DNA from: Sanghuangporus weigelae
Lineage: Eukaryota; Basidiomycota; Agaricomycetes; Hymenochaetales; Hymenochaetaceae
Length of the DNA: 64,000 nt
Assembly: GCA_033182465.1 (NCBI GenBank)
Contig: CP137318.1
Span: 4,427,667-4,491,666 of the forward strand
Direction: 5' to 3'
The notes below the pieces were generated by a model that made no database searches, had not been told where the DNA came from, and saw only the letters and a list, made by a program, of their open reading frames with translations. Of the stretch, positions 45,029 through 55,482 are shown piece by piece. The translations under genes were made by a program, and so were the position numbers. Numbering within the stretch: position 1 is the first letter of the stretch; every line of letters starts with the position of its first letter.

Positions 45029-45109
45029 GACTAATCAGCAATTGGTGAGTGGGGGAACACACACCTCCAATTTCGCCTTTTTATAAGGCTCGTCAGGCTG
45101 TACTTAGTC
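45029..45109 (-). ncRNA. Type I hammerhead ribozyme, unit 3 (reference copy)
   Basis: Minus-strand reading. Stem I 5' strand GACUAA-GUAC-AGC, then core CUGACGA, stem II GCCUU/AAGGC with loop AUAAA, core GAA, stem III AUUGG/CCAAU (A15.1-U16.1 first pair) enclosing a 21-nt partly paired loop, position 17 U, and stem I 3' strand GCU-GA-UUAGUC. Stem I has 3 bp (AGC/GCU), an internal loop, then 6 bp (GACUAA/UUAGUC). G10.1-C11.1 and G1.1-C2.1 are both kept. The internal loop in stem I and the loop on stem II could make the usual tertiary contact. The predicted cut lies between 45040 and 45039, about 43 nt before the element's 3' end. Hammerheads are known in Penelope-like elements; activity here is untested. 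Confidence 0.9.
45078..45085 (-). promoter_or_regulatory. TATA-like box inside ribozyme stem II loop
   Basis: Minus strand TATAAAAA, about 140 bp upstream of the ATG at 44938 of the neighbouring proximal unit. The same site occurs in every unit (starts 38074, 40702, 49454, 49899, 54275, 54744, 59120, 63496). It could drive transcription of the proximal ORF. The match is a short AT-rich motif, so it may simply be the ribozyme loop. Confidence 0.4.
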
Positions 45110-45279
45110 AGTCATGTTAGTCAGTCCGCTCCGTGTCGGAGTCGGGGTTAGTCAGTCAGTTGTCAAAAATTATTACTCACCGATCTTTCCGATTGGTTGG
45201 AGTATCACGTGCTGTCATGTGAACGGGCCGAAACGTAATATCGTCAGTGTAAACACTTAGTAAGGCCGCGTACCTTTTT

Positions 45280-45301
45280 CCGATCACGGGTTTGTGATCG
45301 G
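45280..45301. repeat. 8-bp hairpin in the terminal segment
   Basis: CCGATCAC and GTGATCGG separated by six bases. It is present at the same offset (+283) in each unit I inspected. It is close to a second small hairpin (CTCCG-TGT-CGGAG near 45130) and to repeated TAGTCAGTC motifs. The role is unknown; RNA structure or a protein site are options. Confidence 0.7.
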
Positions 45302-45433
45302 ATCTTGATCCTATCATGCCGGTGCAGATCCGAGTGATGTCCGATTTGATCCGAGTTACGTAATCTAATGGAATCACCTGACAGTGTATGTCACGCACTA
45401 TCAAAACATGGGTTAGCACCTCTAGGAGTTAGG

Positions 45434-45548
45434 TGTTAGGCTTAGCGTTAGGATTAGCTAAGGATATCAAGAACATGTCAGAATAATTGACTTATATACG
45501 ATTAAGTATAGTACATACGGTTAGGCTTAGGTTCAGGTTAGGCTTGGG
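45434..45548 (+). repeat. Telomere-like motifs inside the PLE 3' region
   Basis: Two blocks of degenerate hexamers: TTAGGTG-TTAGGC-TTAGCG-TTAGGA near 45429-45452, and GGTTAGGCTTAGG with GGTTAGGC near 45519-45545. They are in the same orientation as the chromosome telomere. The first block coincides with the break point of the short units. Equivalent blocks occur in all full units. Confidence 0.8.
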
Positions 45549-45816
45549 GGCTCTAAAAGACCACGATTAATAAAATCGTAACGAAATAGTACCGTAGTAC
45601 CTACCGACTGAATGTGACTGTCCTACAGAATACACAAAGATTTACTCTTCCTTCACTAACGGCGCTCGGAGGGTATTTTTACCTACTGACGGCTAGATCT
45701 GGTAACTCAACAACGATTAACAAGTGCATAAATACGGCTCACCTCGTCGCTCACACGTTTCGGGTGACCCATGCCCTTACTATGAGGAGTCTGTAGTTCA
45801 CCTACACACCTGCTTT

Positions 45817-48800
45817 TCATCGCCAAGCTGTAGAGTTGTCTTTGGGTGAGGCCCGTCCAATAATAATTTCGTCTCCGTCTTCGATCGGTTTACCATCTGC
45901 CCTTCGTCGGGGCGGCGTACCAGGAGGTATGTTAATATTGGCGGGCGTAGCGATAGTAGCTGGAGGAGGGTCTGTTTCCATTATCCCTCCTTCGTCCTTG
46001 GCTACTAACTCATCCAAGTGTTCAAAAACTGTCTTTTTCCATAATGATGCGAGATCAAATAAATTCCTTGTTCGCTTTCGTGAGACAAGGATTCTCCGGT
46101 TAAGGATATCTAGCTTACGCACGTCAGGTACGAAGATTTGCTCCGTCCCAGTCGCATTGCGAACCCCCGTAGAGGCGGCCGTAGACCCTGAGATATCATC
46201 ACCAACCAACGACATCGGTGCTGGGAACTCTATATTATAAGGTTCACATCGTTCGGCTCTTTCGAGCCACTCGACCCAGTATCCGAAGATAGTTTTTGAT
46301 AATTCTGTAGCTGAAAAGTAATTCCAGACCATGTTATATTCTGATTTAAGAACAAGAACGTTTGCGGGCTCCCGTTTAGGACCATTGGAAGAGATCCGAT
46401 TTTGCCATCGTTCTTGGATATTATTTTTAAGCCATGATATAACAAGTTCACGTGGGTAACCACGTTGCACGTATAAGGAGACTAATCCATGAAGTGCATC
46501 AGAGTAATGTGACCATGTACTGCTGAGTGTGGCTAAGCGCGACATTTCGCCAATGAACGTACCTCTTTTGACATCCATTGGGTGATGTGATATGAATGGA
46601 ATTCTTTCTTGATGGTTCCGTGCTTTGCGGTATGGCATGTGTTGGAGAAGACCGTAATGGTCTCTGTATATGTACATGTCAAGGAAGGGTTGCCCGTAGG
46701 CAGACGCGGACCATTCAATAGTGCAACCATCGAACTTTATGAGACTGCTGACGAGATTACATGCTTCAGTTTCGCTATCAGCATATACTAGTGCAAGGCA
46801 GTCGTCGATGTACCTTCCGTAAAATGGAATTGACGGATGGGTAAGAATGTTGGCTTTACTTTCAAAGAACCAACCGAATAAATTAGCAAGATCCGGTGAG
46901 TCTGCGACACCCATTGCGAGGCCGCGAATTTGGAGGTAAAACTGTTCTTGAAATTGCAATACAAGATCGGTATTAGCACAATATAGAGCGTGTTTAAAGA
47001 ACTCTTGTTGTTCTTTCACAAAAAACGTAGGTTCGCGATTGTCTAACATTCGTTGCCAATAATGGTTAATATACATGTCGTACACTATATCAAGACATTG
47101 TAATAGAGGAATGTTTGGGTAGAATGCGACTACGTCACCGGTGACTATAAACCATCGGCGATGTGTGCTATTATTGATTTTGCTGAATTTTAGCGCCAGA
47201 TCTTTTGTACCATGTATAATGGTAGGCGCCGACTGGATAATCGGTTTCAGCATTTTTGAACAATACTTTGCATAGGGGTTTTGCATGGCACTGTGACATG
47301 GAACAATCGGTCGTAGTTTGACGGGTTGTTTATGGATTTTGGGTATACCATAAAAGGTAGGCACATGATAGTTACGTTGAAATGCATTAATAAAATCGTT
47401 GTCTTCCGGTAATTTAGACCGCAAAAAGTCAGCGACTGATCCGTATTGATATGGGACATATGCATCAGCGTCTTCAGATAATTCTGAGCAAAGTTTGTAT
47501 TTAATGTCAAGATATTTCCAAGCTTGTGTACGAGTCAAGGGTTGATAATCCTTTTCTGACTTGAGAATGTCGAGACATTTGTCTATGATCCAAGTTCTCT
47601 CAGACACCGCAATGCCCAAGTTCTTATCAGTATGTGTGATTACATAATTATGTTCACTTAAGAATTTCTCGAGGGTATGGATGGCCGGATTGAGAGGTTT
47701 AAATTGATCCGGTTCGTCCTTAAGAGGTATTTTTTCAATCGATTTAAATACGAAATGATTACCCTTCTTAAGGCCCCATTCGAGATATAGCGGTAGCACG
47801 GGCGGTTTATTTTTTGTAGTTTTACGCACGTCATAATCGGGGTCATAGAACTCATCGCTTACACCAAAGGGCGATGCTTTATCAAATGCAAATTTAAGAC
47901 GCCATCTTAATCTACGTTTGAAGTCATTCCAGGCGCTAGTAATAAGTTTAGCATTACCTGGACGCATGAACATATATTTCATGCCTACACTCAGTTGGTG
48001 ACTTAATTCAGTTGGAAGGCTCACACCAGGGCTGCAATGAACGAGATTCTTAAATTGGGCGGCACTGATAATATCTACAGGCGTATTTAAGATTACTATT
48101 TTAACTGCATCCATGAAGGGGATATCAAGAATCCAATCCGGAATGAGATGGGGTTTTCCTGGCATATATACGAATGTGTCTGCGTACCGTTTCATGCCTT
48201 GCTCTTTCCCTTTCCCTTTCCTTTCGGAGCTTTCTTCTTTAAAACCGAGGTTTTGGACTTCGGTACGGGTTTGCGCGAAAGTGCGGATCCGATCTTGCCT
48301 TTGCCTTTTCCGAGGGCAGGCGGGATGTATCGCGGCGCGTTTACCGGTTTGGAGGTTGACGACTTCTTTTTCGGGTTCTGTGGTATTCCAGAATGTCATA
48401 TCACTGAGTGTACTAGTGAGATGATCTACTGGACTACCGACCTTTTTGCCTTTCTTAGGCGCGTTAACCTTTTTGAGCCGACTCGATATTGCTTTATCGA
48501 TCGCAGATTGAATCGATGGGGCGACTTTCGAGCTTGAAGCTGTAGTTGCGTCGGCCATTTCGATGTCGGCTGTCTTCGCTATCTGCCTTTTGCGATCTTT
48601 CTTTTGATCCGCAATAAGATGCCGGCCATTGACGATATCGATAGCGCGGTATACGTAAGCCATACAGTCGCAAAGGAGTTCTTCGGCAATACGTGCAGCA
48701 ACGGGGGATGGACGCCATTCGAGTACTTGTTCCTGTTGCCCTGTCTGTTCGTTCATTTTCATGACAAATTCGGGAAGCAACTGGGAAGTAGTAAGCACTG

Positions 48801-49314
48801 CGCCGCGAGCTTTGACTAAGTCGCTGATCTCGCGGAAGAGGCGCTCATGGTTCATACGGTCCTTTAGGAAAATGACTTCATCCTCTTTTTCAGCGATTGC
48901 CGCTGAGAGAACGTCCTTAAGGTAAGCATCATGAATAGACGCAACCGTAGATTCCACGACCCGCCCCGTTTCAGCCTTGTATTCCTTCGTCTTTTGGACA
49001 GCAGGGGCTTGAGAACGGATAAAGGCGGGGATCTTTCCGGCGCTTTGAGCGCTCCGCCAGTTCTCCAGACTGACTTTCGCCTTCTGCAGCTTTTCAGCCG
49101 TAGACGCGATGGAAAGAAGAGGTGACCGCAGAAGCGACCGGTAGTCCGCAGGGACTAGAGAAATTAACTCCTCCAGGCTAGAGGCCGCCTGGAGCCGGTG
49201 GATGCGTCCATAGCGCGCTTGCGAATTTCCTGCAGATTTACTGAGAAAATCCGAAGGGCCTGCATCCGTCAAAGGGGACATGGCCCGCAAAAGCGTAGAG
49301 GTAAAAGAGTTCAT
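45817..49314 (-). CDS. PLE reverse transcriptase, unit 3
   Basis: 1,165 aa, identical to the protein of unit 2; see 41441-44938 for domains. An intact frame with the same start context. Confidence 0.93.
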   Translation of the reverse strand: MNSFTSTLLRAMSPLTDAGPSDFLSKSAGNSQARYGRIHRLQAASSLEELISLVPADYRSLLRSPLLSIASTAEKLQKAKVSLENWRSAQSAGKIPAFIRSQAPAVQKTKEYKAETGRVVESTVASIHDAYLKDVLSAAIAEKEDEVIFLKDRMNHERLFREISDLVKARGAVLTTSQLLPEFVMKMNEQTGQQEQVLEWRPSPVAARIAEELLCDCMAYVYRAIDIVNGRHLIADQKKDRKRQIAKTADIEMADATTASSSKVAPSIQSAIDKAISSRLKKVNAPKKGKKVGSPVDHLTSTLSDMTFWNTTEPEKEVVNLQTGKRAAIHPACPRKRQRQDRIRTFAQTRTEVQNLGFKEESSERKGKGKEQGMKRYADTFVYMPGKPHLIPDWILDIPFMDAVKIVILNTPVDIISAAQFKNLVHCSPGVSLPTELSHQLSVGMKYMFMRPGNAKLITSAWNDFKRRLRWRLKFAFDKASPFGVSDEFYDPDYDVRKTTKNKPPVLPLYLEWGLKKGNHFVFKSIEKIPLKDEPDQFKPLNPAIHTLEKFLSEHNYVITHTDKNLGIAVSERTWIIDKCLDILKSEKDYQPLTRTQAWKYLDIKYKLCSELSEDADAYVPYQYGSVADFLRSKLPEDNDFINAFQRNYHVPTFYGIPKIHKQPVKLRPIVPCHSAMQNPYAKYCSKMLKPIIQSAPTIIHGTKDLALKFSKINNSTHRRWFIVTGDVVAFYPNIPLLQCLDIVYDMYINHYWQRMLDNREPTFFVKEQQEFFKHALYCANTDLVLQFQEQFYLQIRGLAMGVADSPDLANLFGWFFESKANILTHPSIPFYGRYIDDCLALVYADSETEACNLVSSLIKFDGCTIEWSASAYGQPFLDMYIYRDHYGLLQHMPYRKARNHQERIPFISHHPMDVKRGTFIGEMSRLATLSSTWSHYSDALHGLVSLYVQRGYPRELVISWLKNNIQERWQNRISSNGPKREPANVLVLKSEYNMVWNYFSATELSKTIFGYWVEWLERAERCEPYNIEFPAPMSLVGDDISGSTAASTGVRNATGTEQIFVPDVRKLDILNRRILVSRKRTRNLFDLASLWKKTVFEHLDELVAKDEGGIMETDPPPATIATPANINIPPGTPPRRRADGKPIEDGDEIIIGRASPKDNSTAWR

Positions 49315-49372
49315 GGTGGGGAAGAAAATACAAGTATGCTAGGGCGACAGGGGATGTAATGGTGGGTTAGGC

Positions 49373-49817
49373 GGTGAAGCAAATATCCCAAAAGCGAGCT
49401 AAAAGACTAATCAGCAATTGGTGAGTGGGGGAACACACACCTCCAATTTCGCCTTTTTATAAGGCTCGTCAGGCTGTACTTAGTCAGTCATGTTAGTCAG
49501 TCCGCTCCGTGTCGGAGTCGGGGTTAGTCAGTCAGTTGTCAAAAATTATTACTCACCGATCTTTCCGATTGGTTGGAGTATCACGTGCTGTCATGTGAAC
49601 GGGCCGAAACGTAATATCGTCAGTGTAAACACTTAGTAAGGCCGCGTACCTTTTTCCGATCACGGGTTTGTGATCGGATCTTGATCCTATCATGCCGGTG
49701 CAGATCCGAGTGATGTCCGATTTGATCCGAGTTACGTAATCTAATGGAATCACCTGACAGTGTATGTCACGCACTATCAAAACATGGGTTAGCACCTCTA
49801 GGAGTTAGGTGTTAGGC
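49373..49817 (-). mobile_element. PLE unit 4, short copy (terminal segment only)
   Basis: 445 bp: the 439-bp ribozyme-containing segment plus TTAGGC. It stops at the internal telomere-like hexamer where full units continue TTAGCG. It can be read as a 5'-truncated copy or as the second pseudo-LTR of unit 3. Confidence 0.9.
49405..49485 (-). ncRNA. Hammerhead ribozyme, unit 4
   Basis: Same sequence as 45029-45109. Confidence 0.88.
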
Positions 49818-49849
49818 GGTGAAGCAAATATCCCAAAAGCGAGCTAAAA

Positions 49850-49930
49850 GACTAATCAGCAATTGGTGAGTGGGGGAACACACACCTCCAATTTCGCCTT
49901 TTTATAAGGCTCGTCAGGCTGTACTTAGTC
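49850..49930 (-). ncRNA. Hammerhead ribozyme, unit 5
   Basis: Same sequence as 45029-45109. Confidence 0.88.
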
Positions 49931-50637
49931 AGTCATGTTAGTCAGTCCGCTCCGTGTCGGAGTCGGGGTTAGTCAGTCAGTTGTCAAAAATTATTACTCA
50001 CCGATCTTTCCGATTGGTTGGAGTATCACGTGCTGTCATGTGAACGGGCCGAAACGTAATATCGTCAGTGTAAACACTTAGTAAGGCCGCGTACCTTTTT
50101 CCGATCACGGGTTTGTGATCGGATCTTGATCCTATCATGCCGGTGCAGATCCGAGTGATGTCCGATTTGATCCGAGTTACGTAATCTAATGGAATCACCT
50201 GACAGTGTATGTCACGCACTATCAAAACATGGGTTAGCACCTCTAGGAGTTAGGTGTTAGGCTTAGCGTTAGGATTAGCTAAGGATATCAAGAACATGTC
50301 AGAATAATTGACTTATATACGATTAAGTATAGTACATACGGTTAGGCTTAGGTTCAGGTTAGGCTTGGGGGCTCTAAAAGACCACGATTAATAAAATCGT
50401 AACGAAATAGTACCGTAGTACCTACCGACTGAATGTGACTGTCCTACAGAATACACAAAGATTTACTCTTCCTTCACTAACGGCGCTCGGAGGGTATTTT
50501 TACCTACTGACGGCTAGATCTGGTAACTCAACAACGATTAACAAGTGCATAAATACGGCTCACCTCGTCGCTCACACGTTTCGGGTGACCCATGCCCTTA
50601 CTATGAGGAGTCTGTAGTTCACCTACACACCTGCTTT

Positions 50638-53600
50638 TCATCGCCAAGCTGTAGAGTTGTCTTTGGGTGAGGCCCGTCCAATAATAATTTCGTCTCCGTC
50701 TTCGATCGGTTTACCATCTGCCCTTCGTCGGGGCGGCGTACCAGGAGGTATGTTAATATTGGCGGGCGTAGCGATAGTAGCTGGAGGAGGGTCTGTTTCC
50801 ATTATCCCTCCTTCGTCCTTGGCTACTAACTCATCCAAGTGTTCAAAAACTGTCTTTTTCCATAATGATGCGAGATCAAATAAATTCCTTGTTCGCTTTC
50901 GTGAGACAAGGATTCTCCGGTTAAGGATATCTAGCTTACGCACGTCAGGTACGAAGATTTGCTCCGTCCCAGTCGCATTGCGAACCCCCGTAGAGGCGGC
51001 CGTAGACCCTGAGATATCATCACCAACCAACGACATCGGTGCTGGGAACTCTATATTATAAGGTTCACATCGTTCGGCTCTTTCGAGCCACTCGACCCAG
51101 TATCCGAAGATAGTTTTTGATAATTCTGTAGCTGAAAAGTAATTCCAGACCATGTTATATTCTGATTTAAGAACAAGAACGTTTGCGGGCTCCCGTTTAG
51201 GACCATTGGAAGAGATCCGATTTTGCCATCGTTCTTGGATATTATTTTTAAGCCATGATATAACAAGTTCACGTGGGTAACCACGTTGCACGTATAAGGA
51301 GACTAATCCATGAAGTGCATCAGAGTAATGTGACCATGTACTGCTGAGTGTGGCTAAGCGCGACATTTCGCCAATGAACGTACCTCTTTTGACATCCATT
51401 GGGTGATGTGATATGAATGGAATTCTTTCTTGATGGTTCCGTGCTTTGCGGTATGGCATGTGTTGGAGAAGACCGTAATGGTCTCTGTATATGTACATGT
51501 CAAGGAAGGGTTGCCCGTAGGCAGACGCGGACCATTCAATAGTGCAACCATCGAACTTTATGAGACTGCTGACGAGATTACATGCTTCAGTTTCGCTATC
51601 AGCATATACTAGTGCAAGGCAGTCGTCGATGTACCTTCCGTAAAATGGAATTGACGGATGGGTAAGAATGTTGGCTTTACTTTCAAAGAACCAACCGAAT
51701 AAATTAGCAAGATCCGGTGAGTCTGCGACACCCATTGCGAGGCCGCGAATTTGGAGGTAAAACTGTTCTTGAAATTGCAATACAAGATCGGTATTAGCAC
51801 AATATAGAGCGTGTTTAAAGAACTCTTGTTGTTCTTTCACAAAAAACGTAGGTTCGCGATTGTCTAACATTCGTTGCCAATAATGGTTAATATACATGTC
51901 GTACACTATATCAAGACATTGTAATAGAGGAATGTTTGGGTAGAATGCGACTACGTCACCGGTGACTATAAACCATCGGCGATGTGTGCTATTATTGATT
52001 TTGCTGAATTTTAGCGCCAGATCTTTTGTACCATGTATAATGGTAGGCGCCGACTGGATAATCGGTTTCAGCATTTTTGAACAATACTTTGCATAGGGGT
52101 TTTGCATGGCACTGTGACATGGAACAATCGGTCGTAGTTTGACGGGTTGTTTATGGATTTTGGGTATACCATAAAAGGTAGGCACATGATAGTTACGTTG
52201 AAATGCATTAATAAAATCGTTGTCTTCCGGTAATTTAGACCGCAAAAAGTCAGCGACTGATCCGTATTGATATGGGACATATGCATCAGCGTCTTCAGAT
52301 AATTCTGAGCAAAGTTTGTATTTAATGTCAAGATATTTCCAAGCTTGTGTACGAGTCAAGGGTTGATAATCCTTTTCTGACTTGAGAATGTCGAGACATT
52401 TGTCTATGATCCAAGTTCTCTCAGACACCGCAATGCCCAAGTTCTTATCAGTATGTGTGATTACATAATTATGTTCACTTAAGAATTTCTCGAGGGTATG
52501 GATGGCCGGATTGAGAGGTTTAAATTGATCCGGTTCGTCCTTAAGAGGTATTTTTTCAATCGATTTAAATACGAAATGATTACCCTTCTTAAGGCCCCAT
52601 TCGAGATATAGCGGTAGCACGGGCGGTTTATTTTTTGTAGTTTTACGCACGTCATAATCGGGGTCATAGAACTCATCGCTTACACCAAAGGGCGATGCTT
52701 TATCAAATGCAAATTTAAGACGCCATCTTAATCTACGTTTGAAGTCATTCCAGGCGCTAGTAATAAGTTTAGCATTACCTGGACGCATGAACATATATTT
52801 CATGCCTACACTCAGTTGGTGACTTAATTCAGTTGGAAGGCTCACACCAGGGCTGCAATGAACGAGATTCTTAAATTGGGCGGCACTGATAATATCTACA
52901 GGCGTATTTAAGATTACTATTTTAACTGCATCCATGAAGGGGATATCAAGAATCCAATCCGGAATGAGATGGGGTTTTCCTGGCATATATACGAATGTGT
53001 CTGCGTACCGTTTCATGCCTTGCTCTTTCCCTTTCCCTTTCCTTTCGGAGCTTTCTTCTTTAAAACCGAGGTTTTGGACTTCGGTACGGGTTTGCGCGAA
53101 AGTGCGGATCCGATCTTGCCTTTGCCTTTTCCGAGGGCAGGCGGGATGTATCGCGGCGCGTTTACCGGTTTGGAGGTTGACGACTTCTTTTTCGGGTTCT
53201 GTGGTATTCCAGAATGTCATATCACTGAGTGTACTAGTGAGATGATCTACTGGACTACCGACCTTTTTGCCTTTCTTAGGCGCGTTAACCTTTTTGAGCC
53301 GACTCGATATTGCTTTATCGATCGCAGATTGAATCGATGGGGCGACTTTCGAGCTTGAAGCTGTAGTTGCGTCGGCCATTTCGATGTCGGCTGTCTTCGC
53401 TATCTGCCTTTTGCGATCTTTCTTTTGATCCGCAATAAGATGCCGGCCATTGACGATATCGATAGCGCGGTATACGTAAGCCATACAGTCGCAAAGGAGT
53501 TCTTCGGCAATACGTGCAGCAACGGGGGATGGACGCCATTCGAGTACTTGTTCCTGTTGCCCTGTCTGTTCGTTCATTTTCATGACAAATTCGGGAAGCA

Positions 53601-54135
53601 ACTGGGAAGTAGTAAGCACTGCGCCGCGAGCTTTGACTAAGTCGCTGATCTCGCGGAAGAGGCGCTCATGGTTCATACGGTCCTTTAGGAAAATGACTTC
53701 ATCCTCTTTTTCAGCGATTGCCGCTGAGAGAACGTCCTTAAGGTAAGCATCATGAATAGACGCAACCGTAGATTCCACGACCCGCCCCGTTTCAGCCTTG
53801 TATTCCTTCGTCTTTTGGACAGCAGGGGCTTGAGAACGGATAAAGGCGGGGATCTTTCCGGCGCTTTGAGCGCTCCGCCAGTTCTCCAGACTGACTTTCG
53901 CCTTCTGCAGCTTTTCAGCCGTAGACGCGATGGAAAGAAGAGGTGACCGCAGAAGCGACCGGTAGTCCGCAGGGACTAGAGAAATTAACTCCTCCAGGCT
54001 AGAGGCCGCCTGGAGCCGGTGGATGCGTCCATAGCGCGCTTGCGAATTTCCTGCAGATTTACTGAGAAAATCCGAAGGGCCTGCATCCGTCAAAGGGGAC
54101 ATGGCCCGCAAAAGCGTAGAGGTAAAAGAGTTCAT
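50638..54135 (-). CDS. PLE reverse transcriptase, unit 5
   Basis: 1,165 aa, identical to the unit 2 protein; domains as at 41441-44938. Confidence 0.93.
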   Translation of the reverse strand: MNSFTSTLLRAMSPLTDAGPSDFLSKSAGNSQARYGRIHRLQAASSLEELISLVPADYRSLLRSPLLSIASTAEKLQKAKVSLENWRSAQSAGKIPAFIRSQAPAVQKTKEYKAETGRVVESTVASIHDAYLKDVLSAAIAEKEDEVIFLKDRMNHERLFREISDLVKARGAVLTTSQLLPEFVMKMNEQTGQQEQVLEWRPSPVAARIAEELLCDCMAYVYRAIDIVNGRHLIADQKKDRKRQIAKTADIEMADATTASSSKVAPSIQSAIDKAISSRLKKVNAPKKGKKVGSPVDHLTSTLSDMTFWNTTEPEKEVVNLQTGKRAAIHPACPRKRQRQDRIRTFAQTRTEVQNLGFKEESSERKGKGKEQGMKRYADTFVYMPGKPHLIPDWILDIPFMDAVKIVILNTPVDIISAAQFKNLVHCSPGVSLPTELSHQLSVGMKYMFMRPGNAKLITSAWNDFKRRLRWRLKFAFDKASPFGVSDEFYDPDYDVRKTTKNKPPVLPLYLEWGLKKGNHFVFKSIEKIPLKDEPDQFKPLNPAIHTLEKFLSEHNYVITHTDKNLGIAVSERTWIIDKCLDILKSEKDYQPLTRTQAWKYLDIKYKLCSELSEDADAYVPYQYGSVADFLRSKLPEDNDFINAFQRNYHVPTFYGIPKIHKQPVKLRPIVPCHSAMQNPYAKYCSKMLKPIIQSAPTIIHGTKDLALKFSKINNSTHRRWFIVTGDVVAFYPNIPLLQCLDIVYDMYINHYWQRMLDNREPTFFVKEQQEFFKHALYCANTDLVLQFQEQFYLQIRGLAMGVADSPDLANLFGWFFESKANILTHPSIPFYGRYIDDCLALVYADSETEACNLVSSLIKFDGCTIEWSASAYGQPFLDMYIYRDHYGLLQHMPYRKARNHQERIPFISHHPMDVKRGTFIGEMSRLATLSSTWSHYSDALHGLVSLYVQRGYPRELVISWLKNNIQERWQNRISSNGPKREPANVLVLKSEYNMVWNYFSATELSKTIFGYWVEWLERAERCEPYNIEFPAPMSLVGDDISGSTAASTGVRNATGTEQIFVPDVRKLDILNRRILVSRKRTRNLFDLASLWKKTVFEHLDELVAKDEGGIMETDPPPATIATPANINIPPGTPPRRRADGKPIEDGDEIIIGRASPKDNSTAWR

Positions 54136-54193
54136 GGTGGGGAAGAAAATACAAGTATGCTAGGGCGACAGGGGATGTAATGGTGGGTTAGGC

Positions 54194-54662
54194 GGTGAAG
54201 CAAATATCCCAAAAGCGAGCTAAAAGACTAATCAGCAATTGGTGAGTGGGGGAACACACACCTCCAATTTCGCCTTTTTATAAGGCTCGTCAGGCTGTAC
54301 TTAGTCAGTCATGTTAGTCAGTCCGCTCCGTGTCGGAGTCGGGGTTAGTCAGTCAGTTGTCAAAAATTATTACTCACCGATCTTTCCGATTGGTTGGAGT
54401 ATCACGTGCTGTCATGTGAACGGGCCGAAACGTAATATCGTCAGTGTAAACACTTAGTAAGGCCGCGTACCTTTTTCCGATCACGGGTTTGTGATCGGAT
54501 CTTGATCCTATCATGCCGGTGCAGATCCGAGTGATGTCCGATTTGATCCGAGTTACGTAATCTAATGGAATCACCTGACAGTGTATGTCACGCACTATCA
54601 AAACATGGGTTAGCACCTCTAGGAGTTAGGTGTTAGGCTTAGCGTTAGGATTAGGGTTAGGC
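54194..54662 (-). mobile_element. PLE unit 6, short copy
   Basis: 469 bp. It keeps the 439-bp segment and a further 17-18 bp (TTAGGC-TTAGCG-TTAGGA) of the next region, then changes to TTAGGG-TTAGGC (54651-54662). It is therefore a separate truncation event from unit 4, again inside telomere-like sequence. Confidence 0.9.
54226..54306 (-). ncRNA. Hammerhead ribozyme, unit 6
   Basis: Same sequence as 45029-45109. Confidence 0.88.
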
Positions 54663-54694
54663 GGTGAAGCAAATATCCCAAAAGCGAGCTAAAA

Positions 54695-54775
54695 GACTAA
54701 TCAGCAATTGGTGAGTGGGGGAACACACACCTCCAATTTCGCCTTTTTATAAGGCTCGTCAGGCTGTACTTAGTC
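54695..54775 (-). ncRNA. Hammerhead ribozyme, unit 7
   Basis: Same sequence as 45029-45109. Confidence 0.88.
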
Positions 54776-55482
54776 AGTCATGTTAGTCAGTCCGCTCCGT
54801 GTCGGAGTCGGGGTTAGTCAGTCAGTTGTCAAAAATTATTACTCACCGATCTTTCCGATTGGTTGGAGTATCACGTGCTGTCATGTGAACGGGCCGAAAC
54901 GTAATATCGTCAGTGTAAACACTTAGTAAGGCCGCGTACCTTTTTCCGATCACGGGTTTGTGATCGGATCTTGATCCTATCATGCCGGTGCAGATCCGAG
55001 TGATGTCCGATTTGATCCGAGTTACGTAATCTAATGGAATCACCTGACAGTGTATGTCACGCACTATCAAAACATGGGTTAGCACCTCTAGGAGTTAGGT
55101 GTTAGGCTTAGCGTTAGGATTAGCTAAGGATATCAAGAACATGTCAGAATAATTGACTTATATACGATTAAGTATAGTACATACGGTTAGGCTTAGGTTC
55201 AGGTTAGGCTTGGGGGCTCTAAAAGACCACGATTAATAAAATCGTAACGAAATAGTACCGTAGTACCTACCGACTGAATGTGACTGTCCTACAGAATACA
55301 CAAAGATTTACTCTTCCTTCACTAACGGCGCTCGGAGGGTATTTTTACCTACTGACGGCTAGATCTGGTAACTCAACAACGATTAACAAGTGCATAAATA
55401 CGGCTCACCTCGTCGCTCACACGTTTCGGGTGACCCATGCCCTTACTATGAGGAGTCTGTAGTTCACCTACACACCTGCTTT

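Larger units (their letters stand above)
44997..49372 (-). mobile_element. PLE unit 3, full length
   Basis: 4,376 bp, head-to-tail with unit 2; only one TTAGGC hexamer (44991-44996) separates the two. Confidence 0.94.
49818..54193 (-). mobile_element. PLE unit 5, full length
   Basis: 4,376 bp, begins directly after the TTAGGC that ends unit 4. Confidence 0.94.

Noticed and set aside
45177-45419. 80-aa minus-strand ORF (MLTHVLIVRDIHCQV...) present in all nine PLE units as a possible accessory gene
   Set aside because: It is repeated only because the whole segment is repeated. It contains the DNA hairpin, has no family or start context, and the unit 1 copy has an amino-acid change with no sign of constraint.
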